Origin: RH-AL1 sp965249685
GTDB taxonomy: Bacteria > Pseudomonadota > Alphaproteobacteria > Rhizobiales > Beijerinckiaceae
Assembly (NCBI GenBank): GCA_965249685.1
Contig: CBDFMN010000003.1
Coordinates: forward strand, 2,728,001-2,792,000
Reading direction: 5' to 3'
DNA: 64,000 nt
Shown: positions 1 to 7,928 of the stretch, piece after piece
Layout of the letters: every line of letters starts with the position of its first letter
Position numbering within the stretch: the stretch's first letter is position 1
The notes under the pieces: model-generated
What the model was told of the DNA's origin: nothing
The model's database searches: none
What the model saw: only the letters and a program-made list of their open reading frames with translations
Translations under genes and position numbers: made by a program

Positions 1-1172
1 GGGGCGGCGGCTTCGCCGGAGCCGACGGGTGCGGCCTCGTCCGTCGCCGGCGCGCGCACCGGCTCGCCCTGCCGCGGCATGGCGGACCTTACCGCGGCAT
101 TGTCCGGCTGCTGCAAGGCGCGCGCCGCCTGCGACCGCGCGGCGAGAAGGTCATGCTCGACGATTGCGGACCGCATCCGTTCGGCGAGGAGCTGCTTGTT
201 GAACGCCTCGACGCTTGCGGCGGCCTCGCGTTCGGCCTCTGCGAGCCTTTGCGCGAGGGCTGCGACGCGGCCCTGCTCGGCATGGAGCGCGTCCTGCTGC
301 TTTGCCGTCGCATCCGAAGCCTGGCCGGCCCTGCCGGCGTCCCGCGCGCCCTCTGATGCTTGCGCGAGCTGCTCGCGCAGCGCCGCCACGCTCCCGTTCA
401 GCGCCGCCGTCTTGGCCTGCTCCGCCCGGAGCTGCTTCTGCACGTCTTCGCCGCGCGCGATCTCCAACTGCGCCGCCTTGAGCCTCGCCTCGCGATCCTT
501 CAGCGCAGCCTCGACAGACTGAAGCGCGGCGACGTCCGCCGCCCGCTGCTTCACGGACTGCGCCAGCTCGTCACGCGCGACCGCGAGGTCGCGGTCGCGG
601 GCTGACGCTCGCGCCTGCTCGTCCGCCAATTGCTTGCCCAGTCCCGCAAGCTGCGCGGGCGCGTTGCGCTCGATGGCGGCGAGGCGCTCGGCCAGTGCGG
701 CGCCGCGGTTCTTCTCCGCCTGGAACTGCGCTTCCTTGTCTTTCAGGGAGGCGTCCTTGTCTTTCAGGGAAGCGTCGAAGGACTGCCGCAGCGCCTCCTC
801 CGTGGCGCGCAGCCGTTCGGCCTGCGCCAGCTGCTCCCGCGCCGCCGCGAGTTCGCGCCCCGCCGCCTGGGCCTGCTCCTTGTCCAGTCGCTGCTGCAGC
901 GCGGCCACGTTGCGCTGGGCCTCGGCCAGGCGGTCCGCCAGCGCGGCGGCGCGCCTCTGCTCGGCCTGTACGCTCGGGTCCGCGTCCTCGGCGCCGTCGG
1001 CGAGCTGTGCCATGTCCAGCGAGGGTCTTTCCGGCGCGGCTGCGACGGTTCGCCAAGCGATGGCGCGGAGGGTCGGAGGCGGCGCGGCCGCCGCGCGAAC
1101 CCCGACGGACAGGTCGGGCGCGGACAGCACGCGAAGGGTGAGCAAGGCCGTGCCGATCACAGGGACGATCAT
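1..1172 (-). CDS. coiled-coil protein with N-terminal membrane anchor, C-terminus outside window
   Basis: The frame is open from the ATG at 1172 to the window edge (about 390 codons seen), so the gene is partial. Residues 1-14 or so are hydrophobic (MIVPVIGTALLTL), which suggests a signal anchor. From about residue 50 the protein is dominated by Ala, Glu, Gln, Arg and Leu in heptad-like order (for example LAERLAAIERNA and QLAQAERLRATEEALRQ), which points to a long coiled coil. A short tandem duplication (ASLKDKD/ASLKDKE) lies near residue 140. The last visible part is Ala/Pro-rich. It is the last visible gene of the polysaccharide operon, about 110 bp after the acyltransferase. In-frame residues upstream of the ATG also read like protein up to the previous stop, so the true start is uncertain. 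No family recognised; a structural or assembly role is only a guess. Confidence 0.72.
   Translation of the reverse strand, partial: MIVPVIGTALLTLRVLSAPDLSVGVRAAAAPPPTLRAIAWRTVAAAPERPSLDMAQLADGAEDADPSVQAEQRRAAALADRLAEAQRNVAALQQRLDKEQAQAAGRELAAAREQLAQAERLRATEEALRQSFDASLKDKDASLKDKEAQFQAEKNRGAALAERLAAIERNAPAQLAGLGKQLADEQARASARDRDLAVARDELAQSVKQRAADVAALQSVEAALKDREARLKAAQLEIARGEDVQKQLRAEQAKTAALNGSVAALREQLAQASEGARDAGRAGQASDATAKQQDALHAEQGRVAALAQRLAEAEREAAASVEAFNKQLLAERMRSAIVEHDLLAARSQAARALQQPDNAAVRSAMPRQGEPVRAPATDEAAPVGSGEAAA
733..774. repeat. 21-bp tandem direct repeat (two copies) inside the coiled-coil gene
   Basis: Two adjacent 21-bp units at 733-753 and 754-774 differ at one base. Read on the minus strand they encode the duplicated heptad ASLKDK(D/E). 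The repeat keeps the reading frame and the heptad phase of the coiled coil, consistent with length variation by slippage. Confidence 0.85.
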
Positions 1173-1283
1173 GGCGACCGTCGTGGCGCGAGGTTGGAGC
1201 CGGGCGACGCGGGCCGCGCGGCTTCGCGCTGCGGAGTGGCCGTCCCACGGCGTCCAAGCTCGGGGTTTCCTGTCGCCATCGTC

Positions 1284-2051
1284 CTAGACTATGCCTTTCC
1301 TGGCCGCGCGGCGTTCGTGTTCGCGCAGCGCCATCCGCGGGTTCGGGGCGCCCGGTCGCGGGCGCCGGACGCCGGCGGACAGGGGCTGGGCCATCGTCGC
1401 GGCGGCGTCCGCGCCTTCCGGCGCGGGGTCGATGTAGGCGGCGGAATCCTGGTGCTTCACCACTTTCGCCGGCACGCCCATGACGGTGGTGCCGGGTGGG
1501 ACGTCGCGCGTCACCAGCGAGTTGGCGGCGACGACGGCGCCGCTACCCACCGTGATAGGGCCGACGACGACGGCATTCGCCGCGAGGTAGACGCGGTCGC
1601 CGATCGTCGGCACGCCGCGCCGCGCGCCGCGGCCGGAGCTCCCGACCGTCACGCCCTGCGACACGTTGCAGGTGTGCCCCAACACCGCGTCCTCGTGGAA
1701 GATGATGTTGCCGAAATGGCCGATGTAGAGGCCCGGCCCGATCGTCGTCCGGCAGGGGATGGCGATGCCGGTGACGATCTCGACGGCTTTCTGGAACACG
1801 GCGGACAGCGTCAGCAGCGCGCCCTTGACCGGTTGCGGCAGCTGGGAGCGGGCGAGGCCCGAGGCCATCCGGTACTGCAGGAGTGCCCACAGCCCCTGCT
1901 CGGTGAGCAGCACGACCAGGGCCGAGGTGCCGACCCTATGCCGCCGGTACCGCGCAAAATCGGCGCGGTACAGCGCCCACCATCCGTCGCCGCGCGGCGC
2001 ACCGGCCGTGGGGGCGCCGCCGATTGCTCCCGTGGATCGGCGTTGCATCAT
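1284..2051 (-). CDS. serine acetyltransferase-like left-handed beta-helix acyltransferase
   Basis: Predicted 255-aa transferase of the CysE/hexapeptide-repeat superfamily, probably adding acetyl groups to a sugar of the exported polysaccharide. The centre of the protein (about residues 90-190) shows the isoleucine-rich hexapeptide pattern of a left-handed parallel beta-helix (IGPGLYIGHFGNIIF, HTCNVSQGVTVG, IGDRVYLAANAVVVGPITVG) and ends with VTRDVPPGTTVMGVPAKVV, typical of this family. The C-terminal 50 residues are low-complexity and Arg/Pro-rich. The chosen ATG (2051) overlaps the stop of the GH5 gene as ATGA, indicating translational coupling; a second ATG follows directly. A role in cysteine synthesis is possible by homology but the operon context argues for polysaccharide decoration. 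Confidence 0.85.
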   Translation of the reverse strand: MMQRRSTGAIGGAPTAGAPRGDGWWALYRADFARYRRHRVGTSALVVLLTEQGLWALLQYRMASGLARSQLPQPVKGALLTLSAVFQKAVEIVTGIAIPCRTTIGPGLYIGHFGNIIFHEDAVLGHTCNVSQGVTVGSSGRGARRGVPTIGDRVYLAANAVVVGPITVGSGAVVAANSLVTRDVPPGTTVMGVPAKVVKHQDSAAYIDPAPEGADAAATMAQPLSAGVRRPRPGAPNPRMALREHERRAARKGIV

Positions 2052-3280
2052 CTCATCTGCCCCGCGTCGGCCTTCCCCGACGACATGGAGCGCAACAGCG
2101 CCGCCGCGTCGCTTAGGGCCTGCCAGGTTGGCGAACCGTCGTTGTGGATATCGAACTGATCCGTCTCGTCCTTCGGGTAGGTCCCATCCTTCTGTCGCGA
2201 GACCAGGCGCCACACGACCCATCCGGGGCAGGCGGGCTGGTCGCGGATGGTGCCGAGCCACCGGCGGTAGGCCGGTGCTTGATCGGGGTCCGAGCGCGGG
2301 ATGCCGAACTCCTCGAGGATCAACGGCTTGCCGTGCTCCTCCGCGAGCCGACAATTGCTGCGGATGAGGGCGTCGTATTGGGCGTGGCTGATCTTCGCAT
2401 AGGAGGCGTAGCCGTGCCACGTGCCGAAATCGAGCGAGGGTACGTCGAGGTCGGCGAACGGGTCGGACATGTTGGCGTGGCCGCTCGTGAGAAGGTGCCG
2501 GGCGTCGATGGATTTGACGTAGGCCGACATGGTCGTGACCCATTCCACCAGCAGCGGGATGGGGTGGATGTCGGGCTCGTTCATCAGGTCCCAGGCGAAG
2601 ATCGTCGGGTCGTCCTTATAGGCTGCGCCGGTCAGCGGGTTTTCGCGCGTGAGGACGTGACGCACCCAATCCTTGTAGTCCTGCCGCGTCCGCTGGTCGG
2701 CGGCGAAGAACGTGTATTTGTCGGAGTTGCCGTACCAGGCGCTCATCTGCTGCGCGCCGCCGGTGTAGCCCCAGAAGTCGAGGAAGGCGACGAGCAGCTT
2801 CAGATTGCGCTTCTTGGCTTCCGCCACGACGAAATCGAAGCGTGCGAGGCCCTTGTCGCCGTCGTTGAAGGCCATGCGGCCGTGCGCGGGGTCCCAGGAA
2901 AGGACATAGGCGCCGTCGACGCCGAGGTCGCTGGCGCTCGACGTGCTGCGCCAGTTCCAGATCGTCGGTACGGTGCCGTCGAGGGAGCCGATGACCGGTT
3001 GTAGGAACGTCCTCACCACGTTGGCGTGCATGGCCACGGCGTCGTCGAGCACGCGCGTGACCTCCTCGCGCGATCCGAAGGCGAGGTAATGGTTGTTGAC
3101 GCCGGCGACGCGGAAGGGCTTGCCGTCGAGCACGAAGCCCGTCCCGGCCCGGCGCACGAACCCGTCGACGGCGGTATCCTGTGCGAGATCCTCCGCGGCA
3201 TGGGTACGGGCGGCGAAGGCCAGCACGGGCGCGCAGAGGGCCAGCGCAACGAGGAGCCTCAGCCGCGCCCCGGCCGTCAC
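2048..3280 (-). CDS. secreted glycoside hydrolase family 5-like (mannanase-type) enzyme
   Basis: The 410-aa product starts with a clear signal peptide (hydrophobic residues 8-23, cleavage near THA-A). The body matches the clan A (beta/alpha)8 glycosidase plan: the acid/base Glu lies in DLMNEPD (Glu235) and the nucleophile in ILEEFG (Glu324), with conserved aromatic residues between (TWHGYASYA). Such enzymes cleave beta-1,4-linked mannans or glucans. Inside an export operon it probably trims or releases the polymer being made, or prevents its build-up in the periplasm. The GTG start at 3280 overlaps the stop of the flippase gene (GTGA). Substrate cannot be read from the sequence. Confidence 0.85.
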   Translation of the reverse strand: MTAGARLRLLVALALCAPVLAFAARTHAAEDLAQDTAVDGFVRRAGTGFVLDGKPFRVAGVNNHYLAFGSREEVTRVLDDAVAMHANVVRTFLQPVIGSLDGTVPTIWNWRSTSSASDLGVDGAYVLSWDPAHGRMAFNDGDKGLARFDFVVAEAKKRNLKLLVAFLDFWGYTGGAQQMSAWYGNSDKYTFFAADQRTRQDYKDWVRHVLTRENPLTGAAYKDDPTIFAWDLMNEPDIHPIPLLVEWVTTMSAYVKSIDARHLLTSGHANMSDPFADLDVPSLDFGTWHGYASYAKISHAQYDALIRSNCRLAEEHGKPLILEEFGIPRSDPDQAPAYRRWLGTIRDQPACPGWVVWRLVSRQKDGTYPKDETDQFDIHNDGSPTWQALSDAAALLRSMSSGKADAGQMR

Positions 3281-4644
3281 GGTGCCCCCGACGCGCTGTG
3301 CGCGGCCGGGAGCAAGCCGTCGCTAAGGTCTTTGTCCGCCGGCGCCGAACTCGCAGGCGGCGTCGCGGCGACCGCCTTCACGATGCCGGGGATCATCAGC
3401 ACGGCCTGGAGGACGACCGCGGCGATCCAGCCTTCGGTAAGGCCGTCGAGCCCGGCATAATGGCCGCCGAGCGCCGCAAGGGTAAGCTCGAGCACGCTGC
3501 CGACCCCCAGCACCAGCGCGGCCCGCATCATCCGCTTCCGCAGGCGTTGGAGCGCCACGTAATGATATTTGATCATGACGCCCAGCGTGCCGAACCCGAG
3601 CATCTTCAGGCTCGCGCCCGCGATCACCGGATAGGCCGGGTTGAACAGGCCGAGGATGAACGGTGAGAAGAGAAAGAAGCCGATGCTGGCGCACAGGCCG
3701 ACGACCCCGGACAGGGCGAGCGACAGCTTGAGCCGGGATCCGAGGAGGGCGGGCTCGCGCGCGCCGGTCGAGTAGACGACCGTGGTGAGCGAGGCCGGCA
3801 CGAGCAGGACCACGTTCACCAGCGACCACGCGGCATAGAAGGCGGCGTTGGTTTGCGCCGAGAGGATCACCGTCACGACGAAGGGCAGGGCGAGGCCCGG
3901 AACCTGGAGCACGATGTTGAGGGCGTGATGGCTGAGGACGTCGCCCACCAGCGGCCGCAGCAGGGCGGCGCGCGGGCGGTGCCACACGGCGTGCCGCCTG
4001 GCGAGTAGGAATCCGGCGAGCACGAGGAGCGAGACGGCCTGACCGGCGACCCAGGTGTTGAAGATGTCGGCCTCGTTGGCCAGCGCGCCCAGGCTCCATG
4101 CGACGGCCACGAGCAGGCCGAGCTTGCCGAGGGAGAAGACGATGTTGCGGCTCATCTGCAGGCCGCTGCGCAGCAGGCCGACGAAGGCTTGGTCGAGCAC
4201 CAGCGTGAAACCGGTGACGGCCACGCCCACGACGAACAGCAGGTTCGCGCCCGGACCGGCCAGGATGCTTCCCAGGCTGGAGGCGAAGGGGGCGGAGAGC
4301 CCGATATAGGCGAGCGCGATGACCGCGCAGGCCAGCACGACGGCGAGCAGCGCCGTGGAGATCAGCGCGGCGGCGTCCGCCCGCGTGCGCGGCATCTGGC
4401 CGATCAACAGCGGCCCTAGCCCGAATTCCCCGACGTGGCCGAGAAGGTTCATCATGGATATGGCGGCCGACGCGAGGCCGACCGCTTGCGGCGAGAAGAA
4501 GCGTGCGGCGAACCACCAGTAGGAGAAGCCGAGCATGGCCGTGACGAGGGTGCCCGTCGCCAGTGCGCTGGCGTTGGTCAGCATGGCCGCGTGGCGCGTG
4601 GCGCCGAGCCGCAGCGGCGCGATCAGGCCGGAGGCGACGCTCAA
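3277..4644 (-). CDS. polysaccharide flippase (Wzx/MOP superfamily)
   Basis: Integral membrane protein of about 455 residues with roughly a dozen hydrophobic segments spread along its length, as in lipid-linked oligosaccharide flippases. Segments such as LATGTLVTAMLGFSYWWF near the N-terminus and GLASAAISMMNLLGHVGEFGLG match the N-terminal half of this superfamily. Its job would be moving undecaprenyl-linked repeat units across the inner membrane before polymerisation. The start is set at a TTG (4644) that overlaps the GT2 stop as TTGA, in line with the coupled overlaps elsewhere in this operon; the first in-frame ATG is at 4584 and would remove 20 residues without touching a membrane segment. 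Confidence 0.85.
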   Translation of the reverse strand: MSVASGLIAPLRLGATRHAAMLTNASALATGTLVTAMLGFSYWWFAARFFSPQAVGLASAAISMMNLLGHVGEFGLGPLLIGQMPRTRADAAALISTALLAVVLACAVIALAYIGLSAPFASSLGSILAGPGANLLFVVGVAVTGFTLVLDQAFVGLLRSGLQMSRNIVFSLGKLGLLVAVAWSLGALANEADIFNTWVAGQAVSLLVLAGFLLARRHAVWHRPRAALLRPLVGDVLSHHALNIVLQVPGLALPFVVTVILSAQTNAAFYAAWSLVNVVLLVPASLTTVVYSTGAREPALLGSRLKLSLALSGVVGLCASIGFFLFSPFILGLFNPAYPVIAGASLKMLGFGTLGVMIKYHYVALQRLRKRMMRAALVLGVGSVLELTLAALGGHYAGLDGLTEGWIAAVVLQAVLMIPGIVKAVAATPPASSAPADKDLSDGLLPAAHSASGAP

Positions 4645-5660
4645 CGCTTGCGCTCCGGTGCGGCCGGGACGAGCGCGGCTTGGCCGGGAGCCGCTTCGGC
4701 GGCGGGCGCCGTCCGGGGCAGGCGCCAGGCCAGGCGTGCCCGGCCCACGCCGTATCCCGCGACCGTGCAGGTGAAACCGACGAGGATCGCGACGGCGCTC
4801 GCCAGGCCGCTCGCCTGGCCGCGCAACGCAAGCCCCAGACCGCGCCCCACGCCGCGCGGCAACACGCGCAGCGTGTAGGCCTGCTCGGTGGAGAGCGCGG
4901 CGCTCGAACGCACGAGCGCGGCCAGGCTGGCCTTGGACAGGCCTTCCGCGTAGCAGCGGCGGACGAGATAGGCCCAGGTGCCGCGCGCGGCCGAGACCTT
5001 GTGCGCGCAGACCGCCTCCGAGATATAGACGAAGCGCCCCTCGGGGTGGGCGCGGCCCGCGCGGATGCAGAGTTCCGTCTCCTCGCAGCCGAGCGGCAGG
5101 CCGGTCGCCGTTCGCCCCAGGCCGCCGTCGAACCCGCCGACTGTGTCGAAGACCGAGCGCCGCACCGCCATGGCCGCACCGATCAGGTTGCGCACCGTGC
5201 CGGGCACCATGCCCTCGTAGGTGCAACCGACGACCCAGAGGAATTCGGCGGGAAACCACGCGGGCGTCGGCCCGCGCCATACCGGGAGGATGCGCGCCAC
5301 CACGCCGAGCACGCGGGGGTCGGCGTCCATCGCCGCCTGGATCGCGGCGATCATCCCGGGATCGGCGGTCGCGTCGTCGTCCAGGAACGCCACCAGGGCG
5401 CCGGTCGAGACGGCAATGCCGGTGTTGCGGGCGCCGGACAACCCGCGCTCCTCCCGGTTGTCGACCACGACGGCTTCGGGAAAGGCGGCCGCGAGCTCCG
5501 CCTGGAGGCGCGGATTATGGTCCACCACCACCACGACCTCGCGCGGCCGCACGGTCTGCCCGAACGCGGAGCCGATCGCCTCCCGCACGTCGGCCGAACG
5601 CTCATCGGCGTAGCAGCAGATGACGACGCTCGTCTCGAGCGAGGGGAGCGCCACGCTCAC
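4641..5660 (-). CDS. GT2 family glycosyltransferase with C-terminal membrane segment
   Basis: GT-A fold transferase of 339 aa. The N-terminus has the nucleotide-sugar binding strand VVICCYADERSADVREAIGS, the GLSGARNTGIAV segment, and the metal-binding FLDDDATAD acidic motif near residue 95. An acceptor-side acidic motif, CEETELCIRAG, follows near residue 195. A hydrophobic stretch close to the C-terminus (SAVAILVGFTCTVAGYGVG) probably tethers it to the inner membrane. It would add a sugar to the lipid-linked precursor of the polysaccharide. The GTG start overlaps the stop of the upstream GT4 gene (GTGA). Donor sugar unknown. Confidence 0.88.
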   Translation of the reverse strand: MSVALPSLETSVVICCYADERSADVREAIGSAFGQTVRPREVVVVVDHNPRLQAELAAAFPEAVVVDNREERGLSGARNTGIAVSTGALVAFLDDDATADPGMIAAIQAAMDADPRVLGVVARILPVWRGPTPAWFPAEFLWVVGCTYEGMVPGTVRNLIGAAMAVRRSVFDTVGGFDGGLGRTATGLPLGCEETELCIRAGRAHPEGRFVYISEAVCAHKVSAARGTWAYLVRRCYAEGLSKASLAALVRSSAALSTEQAYTLRVLPRGVGRGLGLALRGQASGLASAVAILVGFTCTVAGYGVGRARLAWRLPRTAPAAEAAPGQAALVPAAPERKR

Positions 5661-6916
5661 GATTCCGCGACCGAGAGTTCGCGGTAGGCCATGTCGCGCG
5701 AGACGACCTCGTCGTAGATGCGCTCGATGCGCGGCACCACGGTCTTGGCCATGAAACGCTCGGCGCGGGGCCGGCTCGCCACCGCCATCCGCTCGCGGAG
5801 GGCTGGGTTGGCGATGAGTTCACGCATCGCGTTCGCGAGAGCCTCGACGTCGCCCGGCGGCACGAGGAGACCGGTCTCGCCGGGAGCCACGAGGTCCGAC
5901 AGCCCGCCGATGGCGCTGGCGATCATCGGACGCCCCACCGCGTGCGCCTCCATGACGATGGTGCCGCAAGCCTCCGGCCAAACGGAAGGCGCGATGCCGA
6001 AGAGGCACTTGCTCCAGGCCCGCATGACCGAGGCGTGCGGCCAGCTCTCGAACACGTGGACGTTGGGCGGCAGGGCGTCCGGCATGTCCGCGCAGCGCCG
6101 GCCGATCATCACCAGCGGCGGCGCGTCGTTCAAGGCCGCATAGGCCTTGAGGAGAACATGCGCGCCCTTGTTGCGGTTGAGGTCGCCGACGAACAGGAGG
6201 TAGCCGTCCGGCGGCAGCGCATCGACGCGCGGGTCCGGCGCGGTCTCGAGGGTGCCGACGTCGTCGGGGATGAACGTCGGCAGCACCTCGTAGGGCACCC
6301 GACCGCCCGGCAGGCCGCAGCGTGTGGCGACCGCGTTGCTGACGGCGATGAAGCGGTCGGCCACGCGGCGCTCGTAGAGGCTCGACACCCAGTTCGCGGC
6401 GGCGGTGACGCCGCCGACCACGGCGCCGTAATGCTGGGCGGCGCAGGGCAGGCAGTGCCGCAGGCTCGGGCCGGGGCAGATCTCCGTGCCGTTGCGCATC
6501 ATCGTCTTGCGCGCGCACACGAGCCCGTAATCATGCAAGGACACGACGAGTCCGGCCCGCGAGAAGCGCTTCAGCGGCAGGAAGGAATGCAGCATCCAAT
6601 TGTGGGCGTGGACCACGTCCGGCTTGGTATCGCGGACGATGCCGGCGAGCTGGGCCGTCAGTTCGGGGTCGGGGAACGGCGGGGCGTGCCGGCGCTCGTT
6701 GTCGCTGAACAGGGCGGCGCTGCGCTGCATCGTGCCGCGCAGGCTGCGCACCGTCACGCCGTTGGAGACGGTGACGGCCGGCCGTTCGGGGTGGCTGAGG
6801 GTCGCGACGCTGACCTTGTAACCCCGGCTCGCGAGCGATTCGCTGAGGGAGATCACGTGCCGCTCCTCGCCACCGATGACAGGCGCGTGGAATTGCGACA
6901 GGAGGAGAACGCGCAT
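5657..6916 (-). CDS. GT4 family glycosyltransferase
   Basis: GT-B fold transferase of 419 aa. The N-terminal domain starts with MRVLLLSQFHAPVIGGEERHV, the usual acceptor-domain opening with a GGEE loop, followed by VVHAHNWMLH. The C-terminal domain carries LLFVGDLNRNKGAHVLLKAY and the nucleotide-binding EACGTIVMEAHAVGRPMIAS, in which the E-x7-E motif of retaining GT4 enzymes is visible. Four cysteines cluster at residues 145-160 (CARKTMM...CPGPSLRHCLPC), a feature of a subgroup of these transferases. It lies 4 bp after the DUF1616-like gene and overlaps the GT2 gene, so it is part of the operon. Donor and acceptor cannot be predicted. Confidence 0.9.
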   Translation of the reverse strand: MRVLLLSQFHAPVIGGEERHVISLSESLASRGYKVSVATLSHPERPAVTVSNGVTVRSLRGTMQRSAALFSDNERRHAPPFPDPELTAQLAGIVRDTKPDVVHAHNWMLHSFLPLKRFSRAGLVVSLHDYGLVCARKTMMRNGTEICPGPSLRHCLPCAAQHYGAVVGGVTAAANWVSSLYERRVADRFIAVSNAVATRCGLPGGRVPYEVLPTFIPDDVGTLETAPDPRVDALPPDGYLLFVGDLNRNKGAHVLLKAYAALNDAPPLVMIGRRCADMPDALPPNVHVFESWPHASVMRAWSKCLFGIAPSVWPEACGTIVMEAHAVGRPMIASAIGGLSDLVAPGETGLLVPPGDVEALANAMRELIANPALRERMAVASRPRAERFMAKTVVPRIERIYDEVVSRDMAYRELSVAES

Positions 6917-6920
6917 AGGC

Positions 6921-7928
6921 CTACTCTTTCGTTTGCCCCAAAATCGTTGAGGCCGGGCTCGACGGCTGGTTCAAGGCACGGACCGTGCCGGAGAGTTGGG
7001 TCATATCGGGACCCGGGATGGCGCCGGGTGTCGGCGGCTTGAGCCTGGCTGGCGACTTGCCGGGGAACCTTGCCTTGGCCGTACCCGGGGTTTGCGTCGC
7101 GCTTGCGTCCCGCGCGGCAGGGTCGGCGACAAATTGAGCGGGCGGCACCGCAACCCAGACCTTGCGGTAGACGGAGCCCCGGTCGCCGTCACGATAGAGC
7201 CAAGCCTCGACGCGTTCGCCGTCGGCCGCTTGCGGCAGCGCGATCGCCATGGTCCGCGTCTCGCCGGGCTGCAGGGTGAACGGCGGCCACCGGTCGACGA
7301 GTTGGCCATCGGCGCGGATGTCGACCTGGTAGGCCGCGGCAGCCTGTTCGGCGTTCGTCAGTCCAAGCGTGGCGGCCGAGGGATGGTCGCCGGCGGCGGG
7401 CACCATCCAGAATTCCGTGTAGCGGTACTCGCGCTGCGCCTCCGCTCCGTGCCGGGCCAGGCCGATCGAGGCAAAGGCGAGCAGCGCCGCTCCGGCGAAG
7501 GCGACAGGAATCCAGCCCACGCGGATCGGGCCGGGCGGAGTCGTTCCCCGCGGAGTCGTTCCGCGCATGTCGGAAAGGCTGGAGAGCGCGGCAGGCGCTC
7601 GCGCCCGGGCCGCGAGATGAGCCAGGACCGTCGCGCCGCCGAGCGCGACCGCCCAGGCGACGGGCGTGAGGCAACCCACGAGGTTGAGGGCGAGGCCGCA
7701 CAGCACGGTGAGCGCCAGACTGAGCGCGACGGCGAGGACGCGTGTCTCGGCCGTGCGCGCCTGGCCCGGAAACACGGCGCTCCAAAGCGCCGCCCCGGGA
7801 AAATAGACGACGAGCGGCAGGGCGAGCGGAGCCCGCACGGCCGCCGGCAACGCCGCGAGCGAGGCGGCCGCGAGCAACGCGGCGAAAGCGCCGGCGTAGA
7901 CGGGCAGCAGGCGTTCACCGCGCGGCAT
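6921..7928 (-). CDS. DUF1616-like membrane protein of the polysaccharide operon
   Basis: Protein of 335 aa with about four hydrophobic segments in the first 115 residues and another at 140-160, followed by a soluble C-terminal domain of about 170 residues. The motif YRYTEFWMVP directly after the last membrane segment, then a beta-rich domain with VDIRADGQLVDRWPPFTLQPGE, resembles the DUF1616 layout (membrane anchor plus extracytoplasmic sandwich). The last 60 residues are Pro/Ala-rich. It overlaps the end of the upstream membrane-protein gene by 14 bp. The function is unknown; the position between two glycosyltransferase genes suggests a part in assembly or export. Confidence 0.7.
   Translation of the reverse strand: MPRGERLLPVYAGAFAALLAAASLAALPAAVRAPLALPLVVYFPGAALWSAVFPGQARTAETRVLAVALSLALTVLCGLALNLVGCLTPVAWAVALGGATVLAHLAARARAPAALSSLSDMRGTTPRGTTPPGPIRVGWIPVAFAGAALLAFASIGLARHGAEAQREYRYTEFWMVPAAGDHPSAATLGLTNAEQAAAAYQVDIRADGQLVDRWPPFTLQPGETRTMAIALPQAADGERVEAWLYRDGDRGSVYRKVWVAVPPAQFVADPAARDASATQTPGTAKARFPGKSPARLKPPTPGAIPGPDMTQLSGTVRALNQPSSPASTILGQTKE

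Noticed and set aside
630..2159. Long plus-strand open frame across the coiled-coil and acyltransferase genes
   Set aside because: Its product is Arg/Ala/Gly-rich without domain pattern, and the minus strand encodes clear proteins. It is a high-GC antisense shadow, as are many similar frames throughout the window.
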